This document shows, one piece after another, positions 44,078 to 52,944 of a stretch of DNA of 64,000 nt. Origin of the DNA: Bacteroidetes bacterium UBA2475. GTDB lineage: Bacteria > Bacteroidota > Bacteroidia > B-17B0 > Aurantibacillaceae. The notes under the pieces are model-generated. The model was not told the origin of the DNA. It saw only the letters and a program-made list of their open reading frames with translations, and ran no database searches. How positions within the stretch are numbered: position 1 is the first letter of the stretch; each line of letters begins with the position of its first letter. Location: assembly GCA_002342065.1 (NCBI GenBank), contig DDPF01000003.1, positions 124,001 to 188,000 of the forward strand. The letters run 5' to 3'. Position numbers and translations under genes: made by a program.

Positions 44078-46888
44078 ATGATAAAACAGGCCTCGTTTCT
44101 AATTATTATTGCTTTACTTATTTTCTTTAAGTCGTCGTTCGCTCAAAATCAAAATTTCAACACCTTATCGCAAATCGCCCGAAATTATTTTAATAAAAAA
44201 AATATTGATACTGCTTTAATCTATTCGCAAAAAGCATTAATGCAAGCTGAGACAGAATTTGGCAAGGATACAAATTATTGTAATACTTTAACTTTTCTAT
44301 CAGACTTAACCTACACTAAGGGTAATTACAAAAAAAGTATAGAATATAATTTACAGGAAGTAGAATTAAGAAAAAGACTACAAGGTGAAAAACATACTTC
44401 GTATGCAACTTCTCTAAATAACCTGGGCATGACAAACAAATTTTTAGGTAATTATTCTGCCGCAGAGCCTTTGTATATTGAATGCATAAAAATAAGAAAA
44501 GATGTTTTGGGTGAAAATAATAATGATTATGCTTCTTCGCTTAATAATCTTGGGAGTTTATATAAAGCTATGGGCAACTATTCTGGCGCAGAAGCTTTGT
44601 ATCTAGAAGTTTCAAAGATCAGAAAAAAATTATTAGGAGAAAAACATCCTGATTACGCTACCACTCTTAACAACCTTGCTGCTTTGTATGAACTTATGGG
44701 AAATTACCCCAAATCGGAATTTTTATACTTAGAAAGCTTAAAAATAAGAAAGGATGTTTTGGGTGAAAAACATCCTGATTATGCAAATTCATTAAATAAT
44801 TTGGCGTTGTTATATACATACACCGGTAATTATTCTAAAGCAGAAGCTATGTGTTTGGAAGCAATAAAAATTAAAAAAGAAGTTCTAGGTGAAAAGCATC
44901 GCGATTATGTTCTTGCAATAAATAATCTGGCTGGATTATATACTGCTATGGAGAATTATGTTGAAGCAAAAAAACTATTAATTGAAGTTTTAAAAATAAA
45001 CAAAGAAATTTTAGGGGAAAAGCAGCCCAATTATTCCGCTTCAATAAGCAACCTTGCAGGACTATGCAAAACTATGGGTAATTATGCCGAAGCAGAAAAT
45101 TTATACTTACAATCCCTAAAAATTAGGGGGGAAGCTTTAGGAGGAAAACATCCGGAATATGCAACACTTCTAAATAATCTTGCCGTATTATATGTAATGA
45201 TGAACAAGAAAGAAGAAGCAGAGCCTTTATTCTTAGAGGCAATTTCTATTACTAACGAAAATATTAAAAAAGATTTTATTAGTTTGTCGGAAAAAGAAAA
45301 AGAATTCTACTTCTCAAAAAAAAGTAGGTTTTATTCGTTTTTTTATTCCTTTTCAAAAATTCGCAAAAAAGAAAATCCGGCAATAACACAAGAGGTCTAT
45401 AATACTGTAATAAAAAACAAAGGTTTATTGTTGAAATCTTCAACAGCAATGCGCTATTCGATTTTAAGCAGTAAAGATACATTGCTTATTTCAAAATATA
45501 ATAAATGGTTAGCTTTAAACAAAGAATTATTAAGAATATACTCTACCGAAGTTAGTAAACGCAAAGCGGATCCCGAAATATTAGAAAAACAAACCAATGA
45601 TTTAGAAAAAGAACTTGTAAAAAGTTCACAGATTTTTGGCGATATAGAAAAATTGCAAAATCTAAATTGGAAAGACATTCAGAAAAGCTTACGACCTAAA
45701 GAAGCGGCTATTGAATTTATTCATTTTGGAGAGGGCAAAAGAAAAGATACGATAACCTATTGCGCTTTATTGATCACGCAAAAAAGTAAGTATCCTGAAA
45801 TGATCGAATTATTTACCGAAAAAGATCTTATAAAATTACTTGGTAATAAAAGTGAAACCAATGAATTATATATTACCGATATATACGGTAAACGTATCAC
45901 TACGAATACAAAGCTTTATGATCTTATTTGGAAACCAATGGAAAAAAGTTTAAACGGAATAAAATCAATTTATTATTCTCCATCAGGATTATTACATAAA
46001 GTTTCTTTTGCGGCCTTAAGCAATGGTAAAGACAATTACCTTTGCGATAATTATCGTATAGAGTTAATGGGAAGCACAGCTAAAGTTGCCATCCCCGAAA
46101 AATTTGATTTTAATATTCAATCAACCACATGTGTTTTTGGGGATATTGAATATGATACACCCGAAACATTAAAAGACACGAATGCAATTATATCATGGAC
46201 ATATTTGGAGGGTACAAAAACAGAAGCGGAAAAAGTTATTTCTATTTTAAAGGCAAATAACTTAAACGTTATTTATTTAAGTGGTAAAAACGCTACAGAA
46301 AAAGAGTTTAAAACTAAAGCACCGCAAAGCAATATTGTTCATATTGCTACTCACGGTTTCTTTTTTAACGATCCCGACGCGTATAGCTATGCGGAGAAAC
46401 AAGACTCAACGAATATTGAGACTTGGGCTTATAGATCGGGGAAAAAAGCAATTGGAATTAGCAATTTCATTACAAATAAAAACCCTTTAATGCGTTCGGG
46501 CCTTGCTCTTTCGGGCGCCAACGAAGTATGGCTAGCGAAAAATAATGACAAAAAAGATGATGGAGTGCTAACGGCAATGGAAGTTACATCTCTCGATTTA
46601 AGAAACACCAATCTCTTGGTACTTTCCGCTTGTGAAACTGGCTTAGGAGATATAAAAGGAACTGAAGGCGTTTATGGACTGCAACGTTCGTTTAAAATGG
46701 CTGGCGTTAAATATATTATTATGAGTTTATGGCAGGTGCCAGATGCTGAAACAGTTGAGTTTATGGATAAATTTTATTCTAAATTTTCGAAGAGTAAAGA
46801 TCTGAAATTATCTTTTCATGAAACACAAAAAGAAATGCGCGCAAAATACGATCCATTTTACTGGGCAGCTTTTGTGTTAATGCAGTAA
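44078..46888 (+). CDS. Exported TPR-CHAT domain protein with kinesin-light-chain-like repeats
   Basis: Signal peptide at residues 1-22 (LIIIALLIFFKSSFA, then Q). About seven near-regular 42-residue TPR units fill residues about 90-395, each built on LGEKHPDYATSLNNLALLY..MGNYSKAE. The CHAT domain covers about 600-936, with the dyad in IATHGFF (His about 759) and LSACETGLG (Cys 852), so it should be catalytically competent. It is in an operon with the methionine aminotransferase and probably with the small membrane protein 32 bp behind. The signal peptide implies a periplasmic or outer location. Confidence 0.92.
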   Translation: MIKQASFLIIIALLIFFKSSFAQNQNFNTLSQIARNYFNKKNIDTALIYSQKALMQAETEFGKDTNYCNTLTFLSDLTYTKGNYKKSIEYNLQEVELRKRLQGEKHTSYATSLNNLGMTNKFLGNYSAAEPLYIECIKIRKDVLGENNNDYASSLNNLGSLYKAMGNYSGAEALYLEVSKIRKKLLGEKHPDYATTLNNLAALYELMGNYPKSEFLYLESLKIRKDVLGEKHPDYANSLNNLALLYTYTGNYSKAEAMCLEAIKIKKEVLGEKHRDYVLAINNLAGLYTAMENYVEAKKLLIEVLKINKEILGEKQPNYSASISNLAGLCKTMGNYAEAENLYLQSLKIRGEALGGKHPEYATLLNNLAVLYVMMNKKEEAEPLFLEAISITNENIKKDFISLSEKEKEFYFSKKSRFYSFFYSFSKIRKKENPAITQEVYNTVIKNKGLLLKSSTAMRYSILSSKDTLLISKYNKWLALNKELLRIYSTEVSKRKADPEILEKQTNDLEKELVKSSQIFGDIEKLQNLNWKDIQKSLRPKEAAIEFIHFGEGKRKDTITYCALLITQKSKYPEMIELFTEKDLIKLLGNKSETNELYITDIYGKRITTNTKLYDLIWKPMEKSLNGIKSIYYSPSGLLHKVSFAALSNGKDNYLCDNYRIELMGSTAKVAIPEKFDFNIQSTTCVFGDIEYDTPETLKDTNAIISWTYLEGTKTEAEKVISILKANNLNVIYLSGKNATEKEFKTKAPQSNIVHIATHGFFFNDPDAYSYAEKQDSTNIETWAYRSGKKAIGISNFITNKNPLMRSGLALSGANEVWLAKNNDKKDDGVLTAMEVTSLDLRNTNLLVLSACETGLGDIKGTEGVYGLQRSFKMAGVKYIIMSLWQVPDAETVEFMDKFYSKFSKSKDLKLSFHETQKEMRAKYDPFYWAAFVLMQ

Positions 46889-46919
46889 AAAATTCAATAA
46901 ATATTCAATAAATTGCAAA

Positions 46920-47564
46920 ATGAAAAGTAAACTGTTCTATTTTTTTCTCTTAATGGTTCTTAAAATTTCCGCGCAAGACACCATTTGTTTTACTGATAAT
47001 AGTAAAACGGCTGCCCTCGTAAAAAAGATAACACCCTACGAAATTGAATACCTAAAATTTAATAACCCCAACGGATTAGTGGTAGTTGAAAATAAATCGG
47101 TGATCAAATACATCCGTTACCAGGATGGAACTGTTGACAGCGTAAAAGTTTATCCTTTACCAACATCCACACATTATTATGAATTTGAAAGCATCAACAA
47201 CCAACTCTTTTTAGACAGGAATAATTTACTATACAAAAGTGTGGTTTTAAATAACCCCAATTTAAAAGTGCTAATAAAGACCTATCCTTTTGAAACAACT
47301 AAAATTGAACTTGATCTAAAACGCAAAGAAGCGCGAAAACAAAAGAATATTTCGTTGATCTTTGGAGCAACAGGAGTGATAGCAGCATACACAGGTTTGG
47401 TTGGCTTAAGTAATTACAGGAAGTCAAGCACTAGTGATGATCTTATTATCTTATCTTCGGCTGCTGCGGGTTTTACAGGAAGTATATTGCTTTATCTGAA
47501 TTTCAGGAAAAAAGAAATAAAAGCGAAGAAAGAATTAGTGCGGATCTATAACGAGATGAAATAA
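46920..47564 (+). CDS. Hypothetical membrane protein
   Basis: A 214-aa protein with a signal peptide (MKSKLFYFFLLMVLKISA, then Q), a beta-rich domain at about 20-130 (DTICFTDNSKTAALVKKITPYEIEYLKFNNPNG), a basic stretch, and two membrane segments at about 143-160 and 175-195. No family recognised for certain. It lies 32 bp behind the TPR-CHAT gene and may serve as its membrane partner or target; that is inference from position only. Confidence 0.6.
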   Translation: MKSKLFYFFLLMVLKISAQDTICFTDNSKTAALVKKITPYEIEYLKFNNPNGLVVVENKSVIKYIRYQDGTVDSVKVYPLPTSTHYYEFESINNQLFLDRNNLLYKSVVLNNPNLKVLIKTYPFETTKIELDLKRKEARKQKNISLIFGATGVIAAYTGLVGLSNYRKSSTSDDLIILSSAAAGFTGSILLYLNFRKKEIKAKKELVRIYNEMK

Positions 47565-47580
47565 ATTATACTCGCTTGGA

Positions 47581-48567
47581 CTATCTTGAAACAATTATTT
47601 TTGTGCTTGAAATAATACTTCCTTCTTTATAAAAATTAATGAAATAAATACCGTCAGATAAATTTTGAAGACCGATATCATTCCTATTTTCTTTTAATTC
47701 ACCTTTTTGTTTTAACTGCCCAACTAGATCAATTAATTCATAGTCTATTTTTTCAGGAACAAATTGCACATTAACTATAGATAATTTATCGGAAACTGGA
47801 TTTGGATAAATATTAAACTCAAACTTATTCCTTTCCGAAAGATTCATTACAAAATTAGCGCAAGTTCCATTTGCAAAAACAGTATGCGTAGAAACTGCAA
47901 TAGACAGTGTTGGACTTGCAAAGCAAAGTAATTTGCGATATTGCTCACCCATTGCGTTAATACCGGGAGAGAAAGGATGAATTGACGAGCCAATACCTTC
48001 GGTAAAAGAATACATGGTGTTTGCAATACTCGATCCTGTATAAGCAGTAATAAAACGTTTATGATATTTGCCAGTAAATAAAACAGAATCTATTGTATTT
48101 ATTTTAAACTTTAGAGGCAACACTGAGCCCGTAACATAAAGCGTATCACCAACAAGCTTGTTATTAAAATCATACAAAACATCAGCATTTGTAGGAGTAT
48201 AATTTACAGGAAGGCTATTTTTGACATAAACTTTTTTATTTAAACTATCATTTAATAAATAACCACTGGCTTGATTTAAAGATTGAGCAGGCATTGTGTA
48301 CGAAAGGTTCATACAGGTTGCGCTGGGGCTATTTGGATGCCAGTTAGAGGTTTTGGAGTAAAATATTTTAAGCCATTTATTACCGTTATTTAATACATAT
48401 CCTTTTATATAACTTTTACCATTTTCCTGAACATAACAAGTACCATCAATCTTATATACATATTCTGTCGCCCAAACCGTAGTTGAATCAACAGGCTGGT
48501 ATTTTTGAGAATAAATAATGTTTAGATATAAACTAAGAATTATGAAAAATATAGTTTTTTTGATCAT
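47581..48567 (-). CDS. T9SS type A sorting domain secreted protein
   Basis: A 328-aa protein with a signal peptide (MIKKTIFFIILSLYLNIIYS, then Q) and a type A sorting domain in the last about 75 residues (FNIYPNPVSDKLSIVNVQ...IDLVGQLKQKGEL...LSDGIYFINF). The central part (residues 25-250) contains no catalytic motif I recognise. It is convergent with the gene at 46920, 16 bp apart. Confidence 0.85.
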   Translation of the reverse strand: MIKKTIFFIILSLYLNIIYSQKYQPVDSTTVWATEYVYKIDGTCYVQENGKSYIKGYVLNNGNKWLKIFYSKTSNWHPNSPSATCMNLSYTMPAQSLNQASGYLLNDSLNKKVYVKNSLPVNYTPTNADVLYDFNNKLVGDTLYVTGSVLPLKFKINTIDSVLFTGKYHKRFITAYTGSSIANTMYSFTEGIGSSIHPFSPGINAMGEQYRKLLCFASPTLSIAVSTHTVFANGTCANFVMNLSERNKFEFNIYPNPVSDKLSIVNVQFVPEKIDYELIDLVGQLKQKGELKENRNDIGLQNLSDGIYFINFYKEGSIISSTKIIVSR

Positions 48568-48600
48568 ATAGCTAAATTACGAAAAAAAACAGAAAAACCA

Positions 48601-49869
48601 TTATTTTAATAATTCACCCTGCGAATAATATTTTCCATTTACAAGTGTGCCTTCAACTTGTTTAATGTTCTCAATATTTTCTAAAGGGTTTGCGTTTAAT
48701 AACAACAGGTTTGCTTTTTTTCCAACCTCAACACTGCCCCATTGTTTTTGTTGTTTAAAATGAATAGCAGCATTTAATGTAGCGCATTTTAAAATTTGAT
48801 AATTGCTTAGTCCGGCATTTTTATACAGTTTCATTTCTTCATACATACCAAAACCCGGCACATTATATACCCCATCATCAGGGCTCAACAAAACAAGTAC
48901 ACCGGCATCAACAGCTTGTTTAAAAAGCTTATTGAATTTTAAAAACTGCTGTTTGTATACATTTACATATTTGCTTTCAAAATCTCCCTTAAGTTGTTCT
49001 TGTGTTGATGTTAACGCTTCTTTGTATTCTTTTAACCAGGCATTTTTTACAGTAAAGGAAACGTATTCCATTCCGTTACGCTCCATCAAAACCTTTTCGG
49101 GAAAACCAAAAGCAAAAACGTGATAGAAAGATAAGGTTGGACAAAATGCCGTTCCTTTTGTTTTCATCGTTTCTAATGTCTTTTTAAAATTCACCGAATC
49201 TTTTTGGTAAGCAGCAATAAGTGGTTGAAAATGTTCTACAGAGGTAAATCCTGCATCCATCGACTTAAAAAGACTTTTATTGTATGCGTGTCCGGCAATA
49301 GTTATTTCGTTCTTTTTGCAGCTTTCTACTAAATAATTAAAATTAGTCTCGCTTATTCCTCCAAGATATTTTATGAAATCATATTTTTTATTTTTAGCAT
49401 GAAGAACAACTTTTTCTATACTGTCTTTTGTCAGTAAAGAATCTCTTGTGGGAAAAACATAAGACACATAAATTTCCGGCCCCATCTTTTTTCCCAGGCT
49501 AAGACTGTCTCTTAAAGTTAAATGTTCGGCTTCGCCACGCATACTTCTTAATGTTGTTACGCCGGCGGCTAAATTCAATCTTAAATAATCTTGTAATTTT
49601 ATTGGACTATCCTTATCCGGAAAATGGGCGTGCATATCTGCCATGCCAGGCACTAAAAATTTACCAGTACAATCCATAACAGCATAACCTTTCATTATCT
49701 GTTTAGTGGCATAAGCTTCTATCTTTTCGATCTTACCAGCTCTTATATAAACATTACAATTTGGAATAACCACATTATGATTAACAGGAATAACCGATAC
49801 GTTCTTAAGAATAAGATTTTGCGAAAAAACAATCTGTGATAAAAAAAGAAAGGCTACTAATAAACGCAT
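48601..49869 (-). CDS. Exported amidohydrolase family protein
   Basis: A 422-aa protein. I chose the ATG at 49869 because a proper signal peptide starts there (MRLLVAFLFLSQIVFS, then Q). The metal-binding HxH is in PGMADMHAHFPD; a further metal His lies in ITIAGHAYNKS, another in SVEHFQPL, and the catalytic Asp in LLSPDDGVYN. The cyclic-amide/prolidase-like branch (imidazolonepropionase-like) fits best. The carboxylated Lys may be DFIKYLGG. Being exported, it probably cleaves a small peptide or amide in the periplasm; the substrate is unknown. It lies 33 bp upstream of the T9SS gene and may share its transcript. Confidence 0.85.
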   Translation of the reverse strand: MRLLVAFLFLSQIVFSQNLILKNVSVIPVNHNVVIPNCNVYIRAGKIEKIEAYATKQIMKGYAVMDCTGKFLVPGMADMHAHFPDKDSPIKLQDYLRLNLAAGVTTLRSMRGEAEHLTLRDSLSLGKKMGPEIYVSYVFPTRDSLLTKDSIEKVVLHAKNKKYDFIKYLGGISETNFNYLVESCKKNEITIAGHAYNKSLFKSMDAGFTSVEHFQPLIAAYQKDSVNFKKTLETMKTKGTAFCPTLSFYHVFAFGFPEKVLMERNGMEYVSFTVKNAWLKEYKEALTSTQEQLKGDFESKYVNVYKQQFLKFNKLFKQAVDAGVLVLLSPDDGVYNVPGFGMYEEMKLYKNAGLSNYQILKCATLNAAIHFKQQKQWGSVEVGKKANLLLLNANPLENIENIKQVEGTLVNGKYYSQGELLK

Positions 49870-50029
49870 ACTGTTTTTTAAGAGGACAATATAAAATAAT
49901 AATCTCTTTAGGCAATATGCCATTAATATTAATTAACAGTCCGCCAATAAATAAATGCTGTAATAGATAAAAAGGAAATTACTTACAAAAAGTAAGCACA
50001 AAGAATGATCGAAATAAATTTAGATTGAA

Positions 50030-50230
50030 TTAATCAGGAATACCTTTACTCTTTGCTTGGTTCTTGTATTTTTTTAAATATACAGTCCAATACACTAACA
50101 AACCAACAACAAAAAGAGAGATGAAAACATTTGGACCATGACCTAAAAATCTCATGCCTTTAAATACCAAATACGAGAATTCGCCAATTCCTTCAAAAAT
50201 GTCGGTCCATGTGATCATTAAGCTTGTCAT
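50030..50230 (-). CDS. Small membrane protein (DUF6341-like)
   Basis: A 66-aa protein with an N-terminal amphipathic stretch (TDIFEGIGEFSYLVFKGMRFL) and one membrane helix (about 34-52, VFISLFVVGLLVYWTVYL), ending in a basic tail. This layout, and its position next to a DUF6427-like gene, match the small DUF6341-type proteins of Bacteroidota. Function unknown. Confidence 0.6.
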   Translation of the reverse strand: MTSLMITWTDIFEGIGEFSYLVFKGMRFLGHGPNVFISLFVVGLLVYWTVYLKKYKNQAKSKGIPD

Positions 50231-50290
50231 ATCTTTTTAATTTGTAAGTTTACCGAACAAAAATAGCAATAATTTATAAATAAAAAAATA

Positions 50291-51277
50291 GTGTTTGCAG
50301 GCTTTTTAAATAAGGGTATCAGGGGAAGTTTAGTGCTGTTATGCATTGTGTTTGTAGCCTCGGCCATTCTCCTGTATTTTGCCCCTAAAAGCCTGGAATT
50401 CAACAATTACCCAGACCTTTTTTATAACTATTTCTCTAAAAAAGTATCAAACAGACTGTTCATAATTCTTTTGAATTTTTTGTTTGTTGGTCTTGGCGTG
50501 GTCTTAATTAGTTTGATCTCGGTAAAACAAGAGGTGACTGAAAAACTCAATTATTTCCCGGTATTTATTTTTTTATGCCTGAGCATTGTTTCTGTTAATC
50601 CTCAACAAATAACCCCGCAAATTTTTACAAATGTTTTTGTGTTGTATTCTATTTACAAATTATTAGATACCTACCGTAAAGAAAATGTTTTGAATCATTT
50701 ATTTGAAGCGGCATTTTGGTTAAGCATTTCTGCATACATTACCATTTCAAGTGTAATTAGTTTTCCTTTATTTTTTATTGTGCTTTTAATTTTGCGCCCT
50801 TTTTATTGGCGCGATTGGGCCATTGCCATTTTGGGTTTTTTAGCTCCAATATTAATGTGTGAAGGAATCGCTTACTTAAGTGATTTTACGCAGTGGTATC
50901 TTTTTAAATCGGTAAGTTTATTCTTACAATTCTTAAAACCACCCTCGTTTAGTGAATATTTTTTACCCCTAACCACTTTTCTTGTAATTACCTTATTGAT
51001 AGCCGTTTTTCAAAGTTTTGTTAATGGTTTTGGTAATACGGTAAAGAAACAACGTACCAAAACAATTTTATTCTGGTTCCTTTTCTTTTCTACTTTTGGT
51101 TTCTTTTCGGGCGGCGCAAACAGTTCAAGTATTATTTTAACCTATGCTTTTCCGTTATCTTTTTTTATAGGAGATTTTTTATACGGACTTAAACAAAAAA
51201 AAATTACAAACACTATTCTTGTGTTTTTTATTCTCTGTATGATGGTTATCTTCCTTGGAGAGTTTAATGCAATATAA
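50291..51277 (+). CDS. Polytopic membrane protein (DUF6427-like)
   Basis: A 328-aa protein with about ten membrane segments along its whole length and short loops. The conserved block LRPFYWRDWAIAILGFLAP and the N-terminal layout are typical of the DUF6427 family of Bacteroidota. The start is a GTG at 50291. It is divergent from the DUF6341-like gene with a 60-bp gap, a pairing seen often in this phylum, so they may act together. Function unknown. Confidence 0.7.
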   Translation: MFAGFLNKGIRGSLVLLCIVFVASAILLYFAPKSLEFNNYPDLFYNYFSKKVSNRLFIILLNFLFVGLGVVLISLISVKQEVTEKLNYFPVFIFLCLSIVSVNPQQITPQIFTNVFVLYSIYKLLDTYRKENVLNHLFEAAFWLSISAYITISSVISFPLFFIVLLILRPFYWRDWAIAILGFLAPILMCEGIAYLSDFTQWYLFKSVSLFLQFLKPPSFSEYFLPLTTFLVITLLIAVFQSFVNGFGNTVKKQRTKTILFWFLFFSTFGFFSGGANSSSIILTYAFPLSFFIGDFLYGLKQKKITNTILVFFILCMMVIFLGEFNAI

Positions 51278-51291
51278 TTCTAGTAACAATA

Positions 51292-51333
51292 AACCACTAA
51301 GACACGAAGAACACGAAGTTTCACTAAGAAATA
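51292..51333. repeat. Dispersed repeat related to the element at 14893
   Basis: AACCACTAAGACACGAAG followed by AACACGAAG and TTTCACTAAGAAAT. It shares the AACCACnAAGACACnAAG start and the CTAAGAAAT end with the palindromic element at 14893-14982, but only the left half is present. It lies between two convergent stop codons. Confidence 0.6.
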
Positions 51334-51346
51334 AATAAAAAGAAAA

Positions 51347-52861
51347 TTATAATTTGCTCAAAGCAGTTTCCAAACGCTTTAATACTTCTTCTTTTTCAAT
51401 TAAAGCTATCATATCAAACAATTGCGGTCCGCCGGCAACACCTGTAATTAAAACACGCAACAATTGCATATCAATTTTACCCGTTTCTTTTACCAATGCT
51501 TCAAAAGCATCATGTATGGGTTGCATCTTCCAGTCTGAAACTGATCTGAATGTTTCAAGAACTTTTGTAAATACTTCTTTGCTTTGCGCATTCCACTTTT
51601 TGGTAATTACTTTTTCATCGTAAGATGTTGGCGCTTCAAAAATATATTTGCCATGATCCCAGAACTCATGCACGAATTGCACTTTTTCTTTTACCAGTTT
51701 ACAAAATTCAATTAAAAAGGCATCACTTTTTTCATACCCTTTTTCTTTTAAGATGGGTTTAAAAATTTCTGCTAATTCAGCGTCAGATTTTTTGCGAAGA
51801 TATTGTTGATTGAACCATTTTGCTTTTTCAGGATCAAATTTTGCTCCCGATTTATGTACACGTTCAAACGAAAATAATTCAGCTAATTCTGCAACAGAAA
51901 AGATCTCTTCATTATTACCGGGATTCCAACCCAATAAAGCTAAAATATTTACAAAGGCTTCAGGATAATAACCCGACTCTTTGTATCCAATATATGGTGC
52001 GGTTTCGCGTGGATCTTGCCAGCTTAAAGGAAACACCGGGAAGCGCGCTTCACGTTTACTGATCTTTCCATTTCCATCAGGATTTAATATCAAAGGCAAA
52101 TGCGCCAGTTTTGGCATTTGTTCTTCCAGACCCAAATAACGGTAAATTAAAATATGCGCCGGTGCACTTGGCAACCACTCTTCACCGCGCACTGCGTGCG
52201 AAATTTCCATTTCAATATCATCTACAATATGCGCTAAATGATACGTTGGCATGCCATCACTTTTTAATAATACCTTATCATCAACCTGTGCAGAATTAAC
52301 AGTAACCCATCCACGAATAATATCGTTAAAACGGATCTCTTCGTTACGCGGTACTTTTAAACGCACAACATATTTAGTGCCATCAGCCAATAATTTTTTT
52401 ACTTCGTCCTCACCTAAAGTGGTTGAGTTACGCATGTTCTGGCGTGTAACAGCATTGTACTGCGGCGCCACAACTTTAGCAGCTTCCAGTCTCTTACGCA
52501 TGTCATTTAATTCTTCTTCAGTATCAAAAGCGTAATAGGCATGTCCACTTGCAATTAATTTATCGGCATACTTTTTGTAAATACCTAATTCTTTACGTTC
52601 ACTTTGGCGATATGGTTTATGAGGGCCATCACCAAAACCTACACCTTCGTTTGGTTCAATACCACACCATTTTAATGCCTCAATAATATATTCTTCAGCG
52701 CCTTTAACAAAGCGGGTCTGGTCAGTATCTTCAATGCGCAAAATAAAATCACCGCCGTGCTTTTTCGCAAACAAATAATTAAATAAAGCGGTACGAACAC
52801 CGCCCATGTGCAGGCCGCCTGTTGGACTTGGCGCAAATCTAACTCTAACTCGTTTTTCCAT
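51347..52861 (-). CDS. gltX: Glutamate--tRNA ligase
   Basis: Charges tRNA-Glu (504 aa, class I synthetase). The HIGH-type motif is in APSPTGGLHMGG (His18) and the KMSKS-type motif is GKISKREAR. The zinc-like region and the C-terminal anticodon-binding helices (LLRVLITGVAGGPQLFDMIALI) are present. A single-copy housekeeping gene. The start is the ATG at 52861. Confidence 0.97.
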   Translation of the reverse strand: MEKRVRVRFAPSPTGGLHMGGVRTALFNYLFAKKHGGDFILRIEDTDQTRFVKGAEEYIIEALKWCGIEPNEGVGFGDGPHKPYRQSERKELGIYKKYADKLIASGHAYYAFDTEEELNDMRKRLEAAKVVAPQYNAVTRQNMRNSTTLGEDEVKKLLADGTKYVVRLKVPRNEEIRFNDIIRGWVTVNSAQVDDKVLLKSDGMPTYHLAHIVDDIEMEISHAVRGEEWLPSAPAHILIYRYLGLEEQMPKLAHLPLILNPDGNGKISKREARFPVFPLSWQDPRETAPYIGYKESGYYPEAFVNILALLGWNPGNNEEIFSVAELAELFSFERVHKSGAKFDPEKAKWFNQQYLRKKSDAELAEIFKPILKEKGYEKSDAFLIEFCKLVKEKVQFVHEFWDHGKYIFEAPTSYDEKVITKKWNAQSKEVFTKVLETFRSVSDWKMQPIHDAFEALVKETGKIDMQLLRVLITGVAGGPQLFDMIALIEKEEVLKRLETALSKL

Positions 52862-52944
52862 AAGACTGCAAAGATAACTTTTTTTGTTGTTTAACTAATG
52901 TAAAAGCATTAGTTTTAAGCATCAGGTTTTTTGTTAAATATATA

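Noticed and set aside
44360..45230. Regular about 126-bp DNA repetition
   Set aside because: It is the coding of the 42-residue TPR units of one protein, not an independent repeat or array.
36062..46888. CHAT proteins as parts of a CRISPR-type (craspase) or gasdermin defence system
   Set aside because: No CRISPR array, effector or gasdermin-like gene nearby, and both proteins carry signal peptides.
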